In this document: positions 24,603-33,254 of the stretch, piece after piece
Layout of the letters: every line of letters starts with the position of its first letter
Numbering within the stretch: position 1 is the stretch's first letter
Origin: an uncultured Prevotella sp.
GTDB lineage: Bacteria > Bacteroidota > Bacteroidia > Bacteroidales > Bacteroidaceae
DNA: 49,080 nt
Direction: 5' to 3'
Assembly: GCA_946540105.1 (NCBI GenBank)
Contig: CAMNIA010000003.1
Span: forward strand, 1-49,080
The notes under the pieces: model-generated
Seen by the model: only the letters and a program-made list of their open reading frames with translations
Told to the model about the DNA's origin: nothing
The model's database searches: none
Made by a program: the position numbers and the translations under genes

Positions 24603-26720
24603 ATGAAAAGACTCATTATCATACTTAGCATCATGGCCGCCTTTGCTGCCAACATGCATGCACAGATTGTTGCTGCCAAAGAAGGTGACAACGGAAAATA
24701 TGGCTTTGTTGATGCCAATGGCAACTGGGTTGTTAATCCTGTTTATTCGAGTGCCGAATGGGACAAATATGGTGATATTGGTACATTTGATCATGACTGG
24801 AAAGTCTTTGGTATGATAGACAATCAAGGCAGGGTCGTCTTCAAATCTAATAATTGCATGCTTTTTACTAGGTATCCCAAGACGTCTCCTTTTGTGAAGA
24901 TTTTTCACAACAGCAAGTATGGAGTAGGTACGATGGATGGAAAAATCATCGTTCCTCTTCAGTACAAGTATATTGAAATAAAAGAAGAGGAAGGATATAC
25001 CTTTTTTATGTTAACGTCAACAGACGGAAAGGTGGGTGTGGCAGCAAGCGACGGCAAGATACTTGTCCCTTGCGAATACTATCGGGGGGAGATTCCTTAC
25101 TCGAATGCCAAACAGCCTTTTCTTCTCATGGAAGATTTCAATGGCGGTATGGTGCTCTTTTCCTGCGAAGGCAAGCAACTGACACCTCAGGGGTACTCTT
25201 CTGTCGAGGTGGACTCTGTGGCCATCACAGTCAGTAAAAACGGCATGGAAGGACTCTATACGCTGGAAGGGCAAGAGTGGGTGCCTTGTGAGTATGCAAG
25301 CATATATATAGATAAGTATAGTAATAATAAGCCATACGCTATCAGCGTTACCAAAAAGATAGACGGCAAGGAGAAAAAGGGAGTTTTCTCGATGGACGGG
25401 AAGGTGCTGGTGCCGTGTGAATACGACTTTGTGTATCATAATGGGAACTATATTGAGGTTTGGAATGGCGAGATCGGGTCTAAACAAGAATATGGTATGT
25501 ACTCTAAGGCTGGCGAAGTGCTGGTGCCTTGCCAGTACCGACATTGTGACAGGTTGACTAACGAGCGGGAAAGAATCCAGATTTTTGCCTTTACAGACGA
25601 GAAGTGGCGACCCTACTCGTTTATTGTCATACGTGTTAATGGCGAGGTTATCGTCCCGTTTAATCAATACCAAGGCATTGAGAAGGCTGCCGAGAACCTA
25701 TATACCATTCAGCAAAACGGAAAGTGGGGCCTTTGGTCAGGCGACCATGAGGTAATGGCGTGCCAATATGACAATCCCATTAAGTTTGCAAACGATGTGG
25801 CAACAGTCACAAAGAACGGCGAAGCAAGCCTCATCAAGAACCCACTGAAGGATGGTTCGCAGATTCTGATAGCAGAGGCGAAGACTCCTACTAAGAAAAA
25901 GGAGAAGGGGCCTGCCGTGAGCCGCTATCCAAAGCCTGACTCTGAGGTGGATACGAACATTCCAGTAGCCAGGAAACAGACCGAGACCATGTTTGCTTTT
26001 ATCATCTGCAACGAGAACTACCCCGATGCTCCTGTGCCATACTCGCTGAACGACGGTCGCATGTTTCGCGAATACTGCCAGAAGACGCTGGGTATTCCTG
26101 AAAAGAACATCAACCTCTATGAAGATGCCACCTTTGGCAATATCATCACGGCGGTGGAGAAGATGAAGTCGATAGCTGATGCTTACGACGGTGAGGCGAG
26201 CGTCATTTTCTATTATTCAGGACACGGATTCCCTGACGACAAGCAACAGACGGCCTATCTGTTGCCCATTGATGGTGACGCCGCCAGCATTACCACAACG
26301 GGCTATAGCCTCGCCAAGCTGTACAAGGAGATAGCGTCGCTGAAACTGAAGTCGTCTGTCGTATTCCTCGATGCCTGCTTCAGCGGTGCTAAACGTGAAG
26401 ACGAGATGCTGACCTCTGCTCGTGGTGTGGCTATCAAGGTGAAAGAAGAAGCCCCGCAGGGCAACATGGTGGTGTTCTCTGCTGCCCAAGGCGACGAGAC
26501 AGCTCACCAGTTGGAGGACAAGCACCACGGACTCTTTACCTACTGTCTGCTGAAAGAGTTGCAGAAAGCACAGGGTGACATCAATCTGGGCACACTGACA
26601 GATAACGTCACCAAACAGGTGAAACGCCAATCGGTAGTCATCAACAACAAAAAACAAACTCCCACCGTCATCCCCTCGCAAAAGATGATGAATGACTGGA
26701 GAGAAATGAAACTGAAATAA
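24603..26720 (+). CDS. Exported WG-repeat protein with caspase-like (C14) peptidase domain
   Basis: The 705-residue protein has a signal peptide (cleavage near MHA-QI, residue 21) and WG-type repeats with GKYGFVDANGNW and repeated VPCEYD/VPCQY units (about 30-430). The C-terminal caspase-like domain (about 480-705) starts MFAFIICNENYPD. It keeps the His motif YYSGHG (H541) and the Cys motif DACFSG (C592), so it should be an active cysteine peptidase of clan CD. It follows its inactive paralogue by 12 bp. The caspase domains align closely, while the WG regions are more diverged. The substrate is unknown; the signal peptide implies action in the periplasm or outside the cell. Confidence 0.88.
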   Translation: MKRLIIILSIMAAFAANMHAQIVAAKEGDNGKYGFVDANGNWVVNPVYSSAEWDKYGDIGTFDHDWKVFGMIDNQGRVVFKSNNCMLFTRYPKTSPFVKIFHNSKYGVGTMDGKIIVPLQYKYIEIKEEEGYTFFMLTSTDGKVGVAASDGKILVPCEYYRGEIPYSNAKQPFLLMEDFNGGMVLFSCEGKQLTPQGYSSVEVDSVAITVSKNGMEGLYTLEGQEWVPCEYASIYIDKYSNNKPYAISVTKKIDGKEKKGVFSMDGKVLVPCEYDFVYHNGNYIEVWNGEIGSKQEYGMYSKAGEVLVPCQYRHCDRLTNERERIQIFAFTDEKWRPYSFIVIRVNGEVIVPFNQYQGIEKAAENLYTIQQNGKWGLWSGDHEVMACQYDNPIKFANDVATVTKNGEASLIKNPLKDGSQILIAEAKTPTKKKEKGPAVSRYPKPDSEVDTNIPVARKQTETMFAFIICNENYPDAPVPYSLNDGRMFREYCQKTLGIPEKNINLYEDATFGNIITAVEKMKSIADAYDGEASVIFYYSGHGFPDDKQQTAYLLPIDGDAASITTTGYSLAKLYKEIASLKLKSSVVFLDACFSGAKREDEMLTSARGVAIKVKEEAPQGNMVVFSAAQGDETAHQLEDKHHGLFTYCLLKELQKAQGDINLGTLTDNVTKQVKRQSVVINNKKQTPTVIPSQKMMNDWREMKLK

Positions 26721-26735
26721 AAGACAACTCGAAGC

Positions 26736-27593
26736 ATGAAGATTATCGTCAAACTGTCATCGGGCATTGGAAACCAGCTGTTTATGCTTGCCTTCTATAA
26801 GCACATAGAAGGGAAATATGGCGTGAGGCCTTACTTCGACGATAAGTACTTTCAGGACAAAGACAACATCAGGAAGCCGGAACTGGCGGTAGTGATGCCC
26901 GACTACCCCGTGTGCCACCTGCCTTTCAACCCTGCCGGCGAACACCACTTGAAACGTAAGTGCTATGAGTGGGTGTGGAGCCACATGCCGTTCGTGACAC
27001 GCATCAGCGAAGACTGCTACGATGACGACACGACATACCGAGGACGGCTGCTGTACTTCGACGGCTATTGGCAGACGCCACGTTACGTCGAAGACCTGGA
27101 CCGCTCGCTCTTCATGCCCGTCGGCGACATGCCAGAGGTGTTGGCGACAGAACGGGAGCACATCAGGAAGGCTGCCACTCCGGTAAGTCTGCACGTAAGA
27201 CGGGGCGACTACTTCACACCGCAGTACATCGACCGCTTCGGCGTCTGCGACGAGGCTTACTACCAGCAGGCTATGGAGGCGATAGAGGCGCAACTGGGAC
27301 AGGTGACCTACTTTGTCTTCTCCGACGACCTGCCGTGGGTGCAACAGCACCTGACGTTCCGACAGCCCGTACACTACGTTGCCAACTACGACGTGAACTC
27401 GTATTGGTATATCCACCTGATGAGTCTGTGCCGTCACCACATCATCTCGAACTCTACCTTCAGCTGGTGGGGTGCCTACCTCGACGGCAGGGAGGGGAAG
27501 TTGGTGGTGGGTCCAAGTCGCTGGACGTTGGATAGTGAGCGGACGCTGATGCTGGAAAAATGGGAAAAAGTAATCATACCTCTCAGTTCTTAA
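26736..27593 (+). CDS. Alpha-1,2-fucosyltransferase-like (GT11)
   Basis: The 285-residue protein shows the GT11 pattern: GIGNQLFMLAFYKHI near the N-terminus, SLHVRRGDY (the HxRRGD GDP-fucose motif) and the C-terminal SNSTFSWWGAYL. These enzymes add fucose from GDP-Fuc in alpha-1,2 linkage, usually to galactose. It begins 15 bp after the active caspase-like gene on the same strand and is the first of four glycosyltransferases. Together with the GT6 gene near the left edge, it gives the cell the two chemistries needed for blood-group-like epitopes. Confidence 0.92.
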   Translation: MKIIVKLSSGIGNQLFMLAFYKHIEGKYGVRPYFDDKYFQDKDNIRKPELAVVMPDYPVCHLPFNPAGEHHLKRKCYEWVWSHMPFVTRISEDCYDDDTTYRGRLLYFDGYWQTPRYVEDLDRSLFMPVGDMPEVLATEREHIRKAATPVSLHVRRGDYFTPQYIDRFGVCDEAYYQQAMEAIEAQLGQVTYFVFSDDLPWVQQHLTFRQPVHYVANYDVNSYWYIHLMSLCRHHIISNSTFSWWGAYLDGREGKLVVGPSRWTLDSERTLMLEKWEKVIIPLSS

Positions 27594-27599
27594 CTCTCA

Positions 27600-27630
27600 G
27601 TTCTCAGTTAAAAAAGTTCTCAGTTAAAAA
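27600..27630 (+). repeat. 15-bp direct repeat before the GT2 start codon
   Basis: GTTCTCAGTTAAAAA occurs twice, separated by 1 bp, and the second copy ends on the A of the ATG at 27630. A further CTCAGTTCT lies just upstream, at the end of the fucosyltransferase gene. The repeat fills the 36-bp gap between the two genes. Confidence 0.8.
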
Positions 27631-28604
27631 TGAAGTTATCAATTATAATACCAGTATATAACAGGGAGGCGTACGTGGAGGAGACGCTGCAGTCGATTGT
27701 GAGTCAGACGGGTCACTCGTTGGACTATGAAATCATCGTGGTGGATGACGGTTCGACGGACAACAGCGTGGCGCGCTGCGAAGAGATGGCGAAGCGGTAC
27801 CCCGCGATACGCATCGTCAGACAGCAGAACAGCGGACCAGGTGCCGCACGTAACAACGGACTGGAACACGCTCGCGGAGAGTACGTATGGCTGGTGGACT
27901 CCGACGACTGGATGGAGCAAGGGGCGCTGGCGTGTCTGGAGCCCCATCTCAATCAGGGTTTTGATGCCATCACCTTTGCCGCTGCTGACAAAAGGAACGG
28001 AGAGAAGTGCCGGCGCATCTTCAACAAGTCACTCGACGGACAGGTGATGAGCGGCAGGGAGCTGATGGCGCGACAGATTCACTGCGGTTTCCTGTCGCTG
28101 CGGTTCCGCTTCTCGGTCTGCCTGTGGCATAACGTCTACCGGCGTGCCGTACTCGAGCAGCACCACCTGCAGCTGGCAGAAGACTCGTTGGTCGACGACT
28201 TCGACTTCGCCCCCAGGGTGTTCCACTGCCTGAAGCGTGTCCTCGTCCTCAACGACATACTCTACCTCATCCGACAGACACCCAACTCGTTGTCACGCTC
28301 GGCGAATCCGAAGAAGGCGTTCGACTACCTGACGTGTGCACGTAGTCTGTGGACTGCCGACAAAGAGATGGCGGTATTTGCCTCCTTGGCTTTCTGCAAC
28401 GCGATGACGGAGATGGAACGCACAGGCAGCATCAGCGCCGACTTCCTCAACGCCATCAGCGAGCATCGCGCCACCTACCGTTCACTGTTGGTTGCTACGG
28501 GCAACGCTAAATTCCTGCTGATGGCTGTACTGCTGTCGGTACGTGTGGCGTGGCTCGTTAAAGCTTACAATAACTTTCTGAAAAAATTAAAGATTAAAAA
28601 ATAA
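27630..28604 (+). CDS. GT2 family glycosyltransferase
   Basis: The 324-residue protein has a classic GT-A start, MKLSIIIPVYNREAYVEETL. It also has the nucleotide-binding VVDDGSTDNS, the segment SGPGAARNNGLEHA and the metal-binding LVDSDDW. The C-terminal part is basic and weakly hydrophobic, without a clear membrane anchor. It is the second gene of the four-gene glycosyltransferase run and ends 2 bp before the next gene. It probably adds a hexose or N-acetylhexosamine to a lipid-linked glycan; specificity cannot be read. Confidence 0.9.
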   Translation: MKLSIIIPVYNREAYVEETLQSIVSQTGHSLDYEIIVVDDGSTDNSVARCEEMAKRYPAIRIVRQQNSGPGAARNNGLEHARGEYVWLVDSDDWMEQGALACLEPHLNQGFDAITFAAADKRNGEKCRRIFNKSLDGQVMSGRELMARQIHCGFLSLRFRFSVCLWHNVYRRAVLEQHHLQLAEDSLVDDFDFAPRVFHCLKRVLVLNDILYLIRQTPNSLSRSANPKKAFDYLTCARSLWTADKEMAVFASLAFCNAMTEMERTGSISADFLNAISEHRATYRSLLVATGNAKFLLMAVLLSVRVAWLVKAYNNFLKKLKIKK

Positions 28605-28606
28605 AG

Positions 28607-29440
28607 ATGGAAGTGGTGAGAGGTAAGATTACGTTAGTGCCTGAGGGAGGACTCGGCAACCGGATGCGCACCATCGTTGCCGGCATCCGTCTGGCACAGG
28701 CTGTCAATGCACATCTGGAGATTGTGTGGTTTCAGGACTGGGGACTGGGCTGCAGGTACGATGTGCTGTTCAAGCCCTTGGCACTGCACTACGTCACCAT
28801 ACGCGAAGCCACGCGTGCCGACCTGCTGCTGCGCGACCGTCCGCGGCGGCGTAACCTGTGGCTGCCACGCATCTTCGAGCGGCTGCAGTATGATGTCTGC
28901 ATCGAGGGTGCTGAGTTTCATACTCCTTCCGACGAGTATATAGCGCGCTGCAAAGGAAAGAACGTGTGGATAAGCAGTTGCGGCTACTTCATGTCGAAGA
29001 TTACGCTGCCGGACTACTTCAACCTGTTCAGTCCGCAGGATGACATCCGCAAGCGCATAGACCAGACGGCAGCGGCATTCGGCAAGCACACCATCGGCGT
29101 CCACCTGCGCAGAACGGACAACACACAGTCGGTGAACGAGAGTCCGACGGCACTGTTCATCGAGCGCATGAAAGCGGAACCTGCCGACACCATCTTCTAC
29201 CTTGCCAGCGACTCGGAAGAGGACAAACAGCTGATGAAGGACGTCTTCGGCAAGCGACTCATCACCTCCGACCGACAGGCAGAGAGAGGCACCACAGAGG
29301 GCATGAAAGACGCGGTGACTGAAATGTTCCTCCTGTCGAAGACGCAGCACATCTTAGGCTCTTACTACAGCAGCTTCTCGCTGATAGCATCATACATTTC
29401 GGGTAAGAAACTGGAAATCGTAAAAAGACAACAACAATGA
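28607..29440 (+). CDS. Fucosyltransferase-like (GDP-sugar, HxRRT motif) protein
   Basis: The 277-residue protein starts with a GGLGNRMR motif and carries GVHLRRTDN at about 165-173. These resemble the G-x-G-N and HxRRxD elements of GT-B fucosyltransferases (GT11, NodZ/FUT8 and POFUT types). The WWGAYL-type C-terminal motif of GT11 is absent, so it belongs to a different branch. It lies 2 bp after the GT2 gene and overlaps the next start by 4 bp. It could be a second fucosyltransferase; GDP-fucose as donor is inferred from the motif. Confidence 0.65.
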   Translation: MEVVRGKITLVPEGGLGNRMRTIVAGIRLAQAVNAHLEIVWFQDWGLGCRYDVLFKPLALHYVTIREATRADLLLRDRPRRRNLWLPRIFERLQYDVCIEGAEFHTPSDEYIARCKGKNVWISSCGYFMSKITLPDYFNLFSPQDDIRKRIDQTAAAFGKHTIGVHLRRTDNTQSVNESPTALFIERMKAEPADTIFYLASDSEEDKQLMKDVFGKRLITSDRQAERGTTEGMKDAVTEMFLLSKTQHILGSYYSSFSLIASYISGKKLEIVKRQQQ

Positions 29441-30351
29441 AACAGCAATTGGCTCCCATACTACTCTTCGTCTATAACCGACCGGCACACGTGGAGCGCT
29501 GTCTGGCATCGCTGCGGACAAACAACGAGGCTCAGGACAGCGACCTGTACGTCTTTTCAGACGCGGCGCGCAGTGATGCCGATGGCGACGCGGTTGATGC
29601 CGTCCGCCACATCGTCCGTCACATAGAGGGCTTTCGCCACGTGCACGTCGAAGAGCGTGCGGAGAACTGGGGGTTGGCTCGCTCCATCATTGACGGTGTG
29701 ACACGGCTGGTCAACGAGTACGGACGTGTCATCGTCGTGGAAGACGATCTGGTGGTGGCACCTTACTTCCTGCGCTTTATGAACGACGCCTTGGAGGTCT
29801 ATAAGGACGAAGAGCGCGTGGGACACATTCAAGGGTGCGACTTCACTAAAGACCCGTCGCTGCCACCCACCTTTCTTATTAAGTTTACAGGCAGCTGGGG
29901 TTGGGCAACATGGCAACGAGCCTGGCAACTCTTCGAACCCGACGGCACGAAACTGCTGCGGCAGTTGGAGCAACGGCGACTGACGCGCCAGTTCGACTTC
30001 AACGGCAGCTATGGCTTTACTCGCATGCTGCGTCGACAGATAGCTGGCAAGAACAACTCTTGGGCTATACGTTGGAATGCCACCCTCTTCCTGCGTGACA
30101 TGCTGTCGCTCAACGTTGGACGCTCGCTCGTACAGAACGAGGGGTTCGACGGCAGCGGCACCAACTGTGGCGGCGGTGGACTGTATGACAGTGAGTTATG
30201 GATGGAGCCACTGCCTGTGGCGCTACTCCCGATAGAGGAGAACACGGCAGCCCGTCAAGCCTTCGAACGCTACTACCGGCGCACCAATTCCTTCTGGGCT
30301 AAGGTCGTGCGGCGCATCAAACGTACGCTGAAGGGAGACTTTGGGAGATGA
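29437..30351 (+). CDS. Glycosyltransferase, GT-A fold (GNT-I/GT2-like)
   Basis: The 304-residue protein begins with PILLFVYNRPAHVERCL. It has VVEDDLVVAP, an acidic metal-site motif of the E-D-D form seen in GNT-I-like enzymes, followed by GSWGWATWQRAW and HIQGCDF. I take it as a sugar transferase of the superfamily around GT2/GT13. It overlaps the preceding gene by 4 bp (ATGA) and ends the glycosyltransferase run. The C-terminus is strongly basic (RRIKRTLKG). The convergent nadD gene lies 54 bp away; the A-rich gap shows no clear terminator. Confidence 0.75.
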   Translation: MKQQLAPILLFVYNRPAHVERCLASLRTNNEAQDSDLYVFSDAARSDADGDAVDAVRHIVRHIEGFRHVHVEERAENWGLARSIIDGVTRLVNEYGRVIVVEDDLVVAPYFLRFMNDALEVYKDEERVGHIQGCDFTKDPSLPPTFLIKFTGSWGWATWQRAWQLFEPDGTKLLRQLEQRRLTRQFDFNGSYGFTRMLRRQIAGKNNSWAIRWNATLFLRDMLSLNVGRSLVQNEGFDGSGTNCGGGGLYDSELWMEPLPVALLPIEENTAARQAFERYYRRTNSFWAKVVRRIKRTLKGDFGR

Positions 30352-30405
30352 AAGATGAAAGATTAAAAAATAAAAAATAAAAATTAAGATGGGAGGCTGA
30401 AGGCT

Positions 30406-30942
30406 TTATTTGTAGATTTTCTCCACTGATTTCACGATGTGTGGCGGCACCAGTCCGTCGATGCTGTCGCCACGTTTCACACGACGGCGAATCTCCGTGC
30501 TGCTGACGTCGAGTAACGGGAGGGTGACGGTGCCGCTGGCATCGCCGCGAGGATAGACAACGACATCGTAGTGGCGCAGTATGTCCTTCCAGTGGCGCCA
30601 ACGCTCGAAGTGAGCCCAGTTGTCACCGCCTATCAGCAGGACGTAAGTGTTTTGGGGATAGTCGCGTTCGAGCTGTTGCAGTGTATTCCACGTATAGGAA
30701 GGACGGGGCAGTCGGAACTCATAGTCGCAGGCCTTGACGCCTTCGACACCCTGAAGCGCCTGTTGTGCCAAGGAGAAGCGCTTTGCATCATCGAGCAAGT
30801 CGGCTTGCTGCTTCAGCGGATTCTGTGGTGACACCATCAGCCACACCTCATCCAGCGCATAGCACCGACGCAACGCTTGTGCCAGCGCGATGTGTCCCAC
30901 GTGGATGGGGTTAAAAGAACCGCCAAAGAGACCAATCTTCAT
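30406..30942 (-). CDS. nadD: Nicotinate-nucleotide adenylyltransferase
   Basis: The 178-residue protein begins MKIGLFGGSFNPIHVGH, which holds the nucleotidyltransferase (T/H)xGH-type motif. The C-terminal SSTEIRRRVKRG is also typical. It makes deamido-NAD from NaMN and ATP in NAD biosynthesis. The ATG at 30942 is chosen; a frame starting at 30951 would use TTG. It lies 5 bp after gmk at the end of a yicC-gmk-nadD unit. Confidence 0.95.
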   Translation of the reverse strand: MKIGLFGGSFNPIHVGHIALAQALRRCYALDEVWLMVSPQNPLKQQADLLDDAKRFSLAQQALQGVEGVKACDYEFRLPRPSYTWNTLQQLERDYPQNTYVLLIGGDNWAHFERWRHWKDILRHYDVVVYPRGDASGTVTLPLLDVSSTEIRRRVKRGDSIDGLVPPHIVKSVEKIYK

Positions 30943-30947
30943 TTTTT

Positions 30948-31523
30948 TCAAGCGTTTTTCAGGAATGCCTCTACCAGCCGCAGCGTCTCCTGCTTGGCTT
31001 TCTCCAAGTCGTCGTTGACGATGATGTTGTCGAAGTATTGAGCAAAAGTCATCTCGTATTCTGCCTTTGCAAGTCGCTCGGCGATAGCCTCGGGGCTGTC
31101 GGTGGCGCGGTGTTCCAGACGGCGACGCAACTCGTCAACCGAAGGTGGCTGGATGAAAAGACTCAACGCCTCGTCGCCATAGTATTTCTTGATATTCACG
31201 CCCCCTTTGACATCGACATCGAACACTACGTTCTGTCCTGCCGCACGCTGATTCTCCACCTGTTGCTTCAGCGTACCGTAGAAGCGGTCGTGATACACCT
31301 CCTCATACTCCAGAAAAGCCTCTTCACGTATCTTCGCACGAAACTCCTCAGGCGTCAGGAAGAAATATTCCACACCGTGCTTTTCGGTGCCACGCGGCGG
31401 ACGGCTGGTGCACGAAATGCTGAAGCATAGATTCAGCTCCGGATGTTCACGCATAAGCCACTGAACGATGGTGCTCTTCCCACTGCCGCTGGGGGCGCTG
31501 ACGATTAACATCTTACCTCTCAT
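30948..31523 (-). CDS. gmk: Guanylate kinase
   Basis: The 191-residue protein has the P-loop SAPSGSGKSTI and the GMP-binding segment SCTSRPPRGTEKHGVEYFF. VFDVDVKGGVNIKK is also present. It converts GMP to GDP. The length and start (MRGKMLIVSAPSG) fit the family. It lies 12 bp after yicC and directly before nadD on the same strand. Confidence 0.96.
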   Translation of the reverse strand: MRGKMLIVSAPSGSGKSTIVQWLMREHPELNLCFSISCTSRPPRGTEKHGVEYFFLTPEEFRAKIREEAFLEYEEVYHDRFYGTLKQQVENQRAAGQNVVFDVDVKGGVNIKKYYGDEALSLFIQPPSVDELRRRLEHRATDSPEAIAERLAKAEYEMTFAQYFDNIIVNDDLEKAKQETLRLVEAFLKNA

Positions 31524-31535
31524 GATGCAACGTGT

Positions 31536-32408
31536 TTAAAGGGCATTGAGCACCTGTTCTTTGATTTGCTCCAACTCGTCTTTCATCATGACAACGATAT
31601 TCTGCATCTCTGCCTGGTTAGACTTCGATCCGGTGGTGTTGATTTCACGTCCCATCTCCTGAGCGATGAATCCCAGCTTCTTGCCTTGTCCGGCAGGCTC
31701 AGCCATCGTTTCACGGAAATACTTCAGGTGGTTGGCAAGACGCTGCTTCTCCTCGCTGATATCGAGTTTCTCAATATAGTAGATGAGCTCCTGCTCGAGG
31801 CGGTTCTTGTCATAGTCTGCTTCGGGAATCTGCTTTAGTCCGTCGGTGATGCGCTGGCGAATCTTCTCCACTCGCACCTTCTCATAAGGTTCTATCGACT
31901 GCATCAACCGCTCTATGTTGTCTATCTTCTCGCCGAATTTCTTCTCAAGGGCGGCACCTTCCTGCGTGCGGAAGTCAACCAGACGGCTGATGGCGTCAAC
32001 GACACCCTGTCGCACCACCTGCCACTCGTCGTCGCTGAGCACCTCCTGTTCGGTCTTTGTAAGCACGTCGGGCATGCGTGTCAGTGTGGGCAGCCAGTCA
32101 ACATTCTGAAAACCGTTACCATCGGCAAACGGCTTCAGCTGCTCGTAGTACTTCTGCATCAGCTGGAGATTGACAGTAGCGGCATCGGCAGCAGCGTCTT
32201 TTTCTATCCAGAGGCAGCACTCCACCTTGCCTCGCAGCACACGCTCAGCTATCAGCTGGCGCACCTCCATCTCTTTCTCACGATAGAGCGGGGCGATGCG
32301 TGTTGTCAGATCCAACTGCTTGGAGTTGAGCGACTTTATCTCTACATTGATTTTCTTGTTGTCAAAGGCTATCACCGTCTTGCCATAGCCCGTCATTGAT
32401 TGTATCAT
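31536..32408 (-). CDS. yicC: YicC family endoribonuclease-like protein
   Basis: The 290-residue protein starts MIQSMTGYGKTVI, the family's hallmark N-terminus. The C-terminal block EMGREINTTGSKSNQAEM is typical. YicC proteins have been linked to stationary-phase survival and RNA cleavage. The ATG at 32408 is chosen because the -7 promoter element at 32436 lies inside the longer frame and the family begins at this Met. First gene of yicC-gmk-nadD; the yicC-gmk pairing is widespread. Confidence 0.94.
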   Translation of the reverse strand: MIQSMTGYGKTVIAFDNKKINVEIKSLNSKQLDLTTRIAPLYREKEMEVRQLIAERVLRGKVECCLWIEKDAAADAATVNLQLMQKYYEQLKPFADGNGFQNVDWLPTLTRMPDVLTKTEQEVLSDDEWQVVRQGVVDAISRLVDFRTQEGAALEKKFGEKIDNIERLMQSIEPYEKVRVEKIRQRITDGLKQIPEADYDKNRLEQELIYYIEKLDISEEKQRLANHLKYFRETMAEPAGQGKKLGFIAQEMGREINTTGSKSNQAEMQNIVVMMKDELEQIKEQVLNAL

Positions 32409-32435
32409 AGTTGGTAATTTTCGTAAATATGGCGG

Positions 32436-32443
32436 CAAAGGTA
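32436..32443 (-). promoter_or_regulatory. Promoter for yicC-gmk-nadD
   Basis: The minus strand reads TACCTTTG with TTG (32463-32465) 19 bp upstream, 27 bp before the yicC ATG. It is divergent from the tsaB promoter. Confidence 0.7.
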
Positions 32444-32517
32444 CTAAATAATTGCTAATTGGCAACTCTTTTTTCAAGAAAAAGTGTGGTGTTGCAATGA
32501 TAATTGATTTTTTTTTG

Positions 32518-32525
32518 TACCTTTG
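32518..32525 (+). promoter_or_regulatory. -7 promoter element for the tsaB-rseP operon
   Basis: TACCTTTG matches TAnnTTTG exactly, just after a T-rich run and 9 bp before the tsaB ATG at 32535. A TTG at 32492-32494 is 23 bp upstream, slightly too far. A short leader is implied. Confidence 0.6.
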
Positions 32526-32534
32526 CACACAATT

Positions 32535-33236
32535 ATGGCTTGCATACTACACATAGAGACGAGTACGAATATCTGTTCTGTGGCTGTATCACAGGACGGA
32601 CAGTGTATTTTCGAGCAGACAGCGCGCGGGGAGATGGGAGCCGGAGCAGAGAAACTGGGGACGATGGTTGACGAGGCAATGTCGTTTACCGACAACCATG
32701 CCATACCTTTCGATGCCGTAGCGGTGAGCTGCGGACCTGGTTCCTACACTGGCTTGCGCATCGGGGTGTCAATGGCGAAAGGCATCTGCTACGGTCGTAA
32801 CCTGAAGCTCATTGCCGTGCCGACACTGGAGATTATGTGTGTGCCCATCTTGCTCAGGGAACTCGTTGCTGACGGTCAGCAGGCGCTGCTGTGTCCGATG
32901 CTTGACGCTCGACGCATGGAGGTTTATACCGCCTTCTATGACCGCGCCCTGCACGAGGTGCGCCCCGTCAGTGCTGACGTGATAGACGCTGCCACCTATC
33001 AGGACCTGCTGGACGAACACCCCATCTACTTCTTCGGCAACGGTGCAAAGAAGTGCAAGGATGTCATCAAGCACCCTCATGCACACTTCCTGGAGGGCAT
33101 AGAGCCGCTAGCCAAATGGATGCAGCCGCTGGCTGAGAAGCGATGGCTTAACGAGCAGTTCGAGGATGTTGCATACTTCGTGCCGTTCTATCTGAAGGAC
33201 TTTGTGGCTATCAAGCCGCGCAACCCGCTGATTTAG
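32535..33236 (+). CDS. tsaB: tRNA t6A biosynthesis protein TsaB
   Basis: The 233-residue protein starts MACILHIETSTNICSVAVS and has the family motif CGPGSYTGLRIGVSMAKG. TsaB is the non-catalytic partner of TsaD in making t6A37 on ANN-decoding tRNAs. The ATG at 32535 is preferred to a TTG four codons earlier that falls in the promoter element. It is first in the plus-strand operon tsaB-DUF4290-murA-rimM-dxr-rseP. Confidence 0.94.
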   Translation: MACILHIETSTNICSVAVSQDGQCIFEQTARGEMGAGAEKLGTMVDEAMSFTDNHAIPFDAVAVSCGPGSYTGLRIGVSMAKGICYGRNLKLIAVPTLEIMCVPILLRELVADGQQALLCPMLDARRMEVYTAFYDRALHEVRPVSADVIDAATYQDLLDEHPIYFFGNGAKKCKDVIKHPHAHFLEGIEPLAKWMQPLAEKRWLNEQFEDVAYFVPFYLKDFVAIKPRNPLI

Positions 33237-33254
33237 AAAACATAAAGATTGAAA

